The notes under the pieces were generated by a model, which did no database searches, was not told the origin of the DNA, and was given only the letters and a program-made list of their open reading frames with translations. Shown here in pieces: positions 43,144 to 45,202 of a DNA stretch of 45,202 nucleotides. The DNA lies in assembly GCA_964551305.1 (NCBI GenBank), contig CAZKBT010000023.1, positions 1 to 45,202 of the forward strand, given 5' to 3'. The position numbers and the translations under genes are program-made. This stretch comes from JBAZDC01 sp041654595. GTDB taxonomy: Bacteria > Pseudomonadota > Gammaproteobacteria > Burkholderiales > Burkholderiaceae_B. Positions within the stretch are counted from its first letter, which is position 1. The number at the start of each line of letters is the position of its first letter.

Positions 43144-43929
43144 TCAGTCGAGCTGCTTGAGGTATTCGCGGGGCGTGACGCCCATGACGCGCCTGAACAT
43201 GCGCGTGAAGGCGGACGGAGTGGCGTAGCCGACGTCCAGGGCCACGGACGTGATCGGCTCGCCCGCCGCGAGCCGTAGCAGCGCCAGATGGATGCGCAGG
43301 CTCTGGCGCCAGGTGGAAAAGCCGGTGCCGGTTTCCTTGCGTATCAGGCGATTCAGCGTCTTGCCCGAGACGTGGAGCTCGCCGGCCCACGCCTCCAGGT
43401 TGCGATTGTCGGACATGTCGCGGCGCAACAGCGTTTCCAGCCGCTTGAGCCGTTCGTCTTCGAGCGTCGGCAGGTAGAGCCGGTCCGCGGTCGACGGCTT
43501 GATCTCGGACAGGATGAGGTCCATGACCTTGCCTTCCGGGCCGGCTTCATCGTATTCCACGGGCAGCTCGGTGGCGCGCAGGATGAGTTCCTTCAGCAGG
43601 GGGGATACCGGGATCACGCATTCCGAGCGGGGCATGATATCGTGGTCCTTTTCGCCTTGCTGGATGAACAGGGTGCGCAGCTCCACCGGGCCGTGCGCCC
43701 GCATCTGGTGTCTCACCCCCGCGGGGACCCAGAGCGCCCGCAAAGGCGACAGCACCCACACGCCGTCCGGGGTGCGCATTTCCATGATGCCCGCGACGCC
43801 GTACACCAGCTGGGCCCTGGGATGGGTATGCCAGTCGTTCAGGTAGGCGTCCGGAAACGAACGGCTCATGGCGCCTATGCGCCGGGGCACAGTCTGGTAG
43901 TCGTCTCGGTTGCGGCTTTTGGCGGACAT
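43144..43929 (-). CDS. AraC-family transcriptional regulator with cupin sensor domain
   Basis: A 261-residue regulator. An N-terminal cupin domain (about 25-95, with YLNDWHTHPRAQLVYGVAGIMEMRT) precedes the C-terminal AraC/XylS double helix-turn-helix (about 165-261, LEAWAGELHVSGKTLNRLIRKETG and VALDVGYATPSAFTRMFRRVMGVTPREYL). It is encoded directly upstream of fahA and the 3-hydroxyacyl-CoA dehydrogenase on the same strand and probably controls them. The effector is unknown. Confidence 0.92.
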   Translation of the reverse strand: MSAKSRNRDDYQTVPRRIGAMSRSFPDAYLNDWHTHPRAQLVYGVAGIMEMRTPDGVWVLSPLRALWVPAGVRHQMRAHGPVELRTLFIQQGEKDHDIMPRSECVIPVSPLLKELILRATELPVEYDEAGPEGKVMDLILSEIKPSTADRLYLPTLEDERLKRLETLLRRDMSDNRNLEAWAGELHVSGKTLNRLIRKETGTGFSTWRQSLRIHLALLRLAAGEPITSVALDVGYATPSAFTRMFRRVMGVTPREYLKQLD

Positions 43930-44043
43930 AAGCGTGGCGAATCGGCAAGTGGCGCGATTGCAATGCAGGATAGTAGCGTAATTAGGTAGTGTTAGTCCCT
44001 ATGACGGGCTAAAATACGCGCCATTGTTTAAAGGGCGAGGGCC

Positions 44044-44610
44044 ATGAGTATCAAGAATGATCGCTGGATCAGGCAGCAGGCAACTGCCAACGGGATGATA
44101 GAGCCGTTCGAGGCGGGGCAGGTGCGTTCGGTCGACGGCAATCGCATCGTCAGTTACGGCACCAGCAGTTACGGCTATGACGTGCGCTGCGCCAGGGAAT
44201 TCAAGATATTCACCAACATCAACTCCACGATCGTCGATCCCAAGTCCTTCGATGAAAAGTCCTTCGTGGATTTCGAGGGCGACGTCTGCATCATTCCGCC
44301 CAATTCCTTCGCCTTGGCCCGCACGGTGGAATATTTCCGCATCCCGCGCAGCGTGCTGACGGTCTGCCTGGGAAAAAGCACCTATGCGCGATGCGGCATC
44401 ATCGTCAACGTGACGCCGCTCGAGCCTGAGTGGGAAGGCCACGTCACGTTGGAGTTTTCCAACACCACGCCCTTGCCGGCCAAGATCTACGCCGGCGAAG
44501 GGTGCGCCCAAATGCTGTTTTTCGAAAGCGACGAGGTTTGCGAAACCTCGTACCGCGACCGCGGCGGCAAGTACCAGGGCCAGCAGGGCGTCACCCTGCC
44601 ACTCACCTAG
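44044..44610 (+). CDS. dcd: dCTP deaminase
   Basis: A 188-residue enzyme that deaminates dCTP to dUTP for thymidylate synthesis. SYGTSSYGYDVRC, FALARTVEYFRIPRSVL and the active-site region GKSTYARCGIIVNVTPLEPEWEG, with its catalytic Glu in the following TLEFSNTTP strand context, match bacterial Dcd; the length is typical. AAAGGGCGAGGG lies just upstream of the ATG. TAAAAT at about 44009 may be its -10 box. The next gene starts 14 nt after its stop. Confidence 0.96.
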   Translation: MSIKNDRWIRQQATANGMIEPFEAGQVRSVDGNRIVSYGTSSYGYDVRCAREFKIFTNINSTIVDPKSFDEKSFVDFEGDVCIIPPNSFALARTVEYFRIPRSVLTVCLGKSTYARCGIIVNVTPLEPEWEGHVTLEFSNTTPLPAKIYAGEGCAQMLFFESDEVCETSYRDRGGKYQGQQGVTLPLT

Positions 44611-44624
44611 CGGGAGCCTCAGGC

Positions 44625-45202
44625 ATGAAATTTCGTTTTCCCATCGTCATCATCGACGAAGACTATCGCTCGGAAAACGCGTCCGGATTCGGCATCCGGG
44701 CGTTGGCCGCCGCGATCGAGGCCGAGGGCGTCGAAGTGCTGGGGGTAACCAGCTACGGCGACCTCAGCTCGTTCGCCCAGCAGCAAAGCCGCGCCAGCGC
44801 ATTCATCCTGTCCATCGACGATGAAGAGTTCGACGTCGATTCCCCCGAGGACGTGGCCAACGCCATCAAGAACCTGCGCGCCTTCATCAGCGAGCTGCGA
44901 TTCCGCAACGAGGAAATCCCCATCTATCTGTACGGGGAGACGCGCACTTCGCAGCACATTCCCAACGACATCCTGCGCGAACTGCACGGCTTCATCCACA
45001 TGTTCGAAGACACGCCGGAGTTCGTGGCGCGTCACATCATCCGCGAAGCGCGGTCCTACCTGGACGGCCTGGCGCCTCCTTTTTTTCGCGAGCTCGTCAA
45101 GTACGCGTCCGACGGATCGTATTCCTGGCATTGTCCGGGCCATTCGGGCGGCGTCGCCTTCCTGAAGAGCCCGGTGGGGCAGATGTTCCACCAGTTCTTC
45201 GG
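44625..45202 (+). CDS. Orn/Lys/Arg decarboxylase, N-terminal part
   Basis: The first 192 residues of a PLP-dependent basic amino-acid decarboxylase of the large (about 750-residue) prokaryotic class. The N-terminal wing domain (MKFRFPIVIIDEDYRSE, a response-regulator-like fold) is followed by the start of the PLP domain, SYSWHCPGHSGGVAFLKSPVG, typical of this family. The gene runs off the right edge, so the catalytic Lys is not visible and lysine, arginine or ornithine specificity cannot be assigned. GGGAG precedes the ATG. Confidence 0.92.
   Translation, partial: MKFRFPIVIIDEDYRSENASGFGIRALAAAIEAEGVEVLGVTSYGDLSSFAQQQSRASAFILSIDDEEFDVDSPEDVANAIKNLRAFISELRFRNEEIPIYLYGETRTSQHIPNDILRELHGFIHMFEDTPEFVARHIIREARSYLDGLAPPFFRELVKYASDGSYSWHCPGHSGGVAFLKSPVGQMFHQFF

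Overview
The window is GC-rich DNA from a beta-proteobacterium, most likely Alcaligenaceae (Bordetella/Achromobacter-like). This is inferred from Bug-type solute receptors, CaiB/BaiF CoA-transferases, an IclR regulator and a housekeeping block metG-(82-aa membrane protein)-apbC-tamA-tamB ... dcd-Orn/Lys/Arg decarboxylase. I could not run a database search, so the genus is an inference. I saw no tRNA, rRNA, IS element, phage gene or CRISPR array.

Layout. (1) 1-3910: nitric-oxide defence. A quinol NO reductase (norB, cut by the left edge) and the di-iron repair protein ric form a leftward operon, divergent from the activator norR. The intergenic region holds a textbook sigma-54 promoter, an IHF-like site and three GGT-N7-ACC NorR sites. 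(2) 3941-6337: a DUF488 gene, then a DyP peroxidase with a C-terminal cargo peptide overlapping an encapsulin gene, which makes a peroxidase-loaded nanocompartment. (3) 6339-31252: about 25 kb of catabolic genes in many short, often divergent units. They include two CaiB/BaiF CoA-transferases (one a tandem fusion), an alpha/beta hydrolase, a Gln-type thiol dioxygenase, a BisC-like molybdenum enzyme, a ThDP enzyme, a 2-hydroxyacid dehydrogenase, an IclR regulator, and an operon of a BadH-like SDR, crotonase, BadI/MenB-like crotonase, quinone oxidoreductase and acyl-CoA dehydrogenase. Another crotonase, an aldehyde dehydrogenase, a NIPSNAP protein, an MmgE/PrpD protein, an OYE flavoenzyme and two complete Bug receptors (plus one ruined copy) follow. 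(4) 31294-40636: metG, apbC, tamA and tamB. (5) 40685-43929: 3-hydroxyacyl-CoA dehydrogenase, fumarylacetoacetase and an AraC regulator. (6) 44044-45202: dcd and the start of a basic amino-acid decarboxylase.

The most interesting reading is region 3. Almost every promoter in it carries a 15-bp near-palindrome of the type TGRWAC-N3-RTTYYA at or near the predicted start of transcription, which suggests one regulon, with the local IclR protein as the candidate regulator. The central operon resembles the BadK-BadH-BadI order of alicyclic ring cleavage (acyl-CoA dehydrogenation, hydration, oxidation, retro-Claisen hydrolysis), but activation would be by CoA transfer and several enzymes carry substituted catalytic residues. 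A Gln-type thiol dioxygenase and a molybdenum S/N-oxide reductase-like protein in the same putative regulon raise the alternative or additional possibility of an organosulfur substrate. The substrate cannot be fixed from sequence alone.
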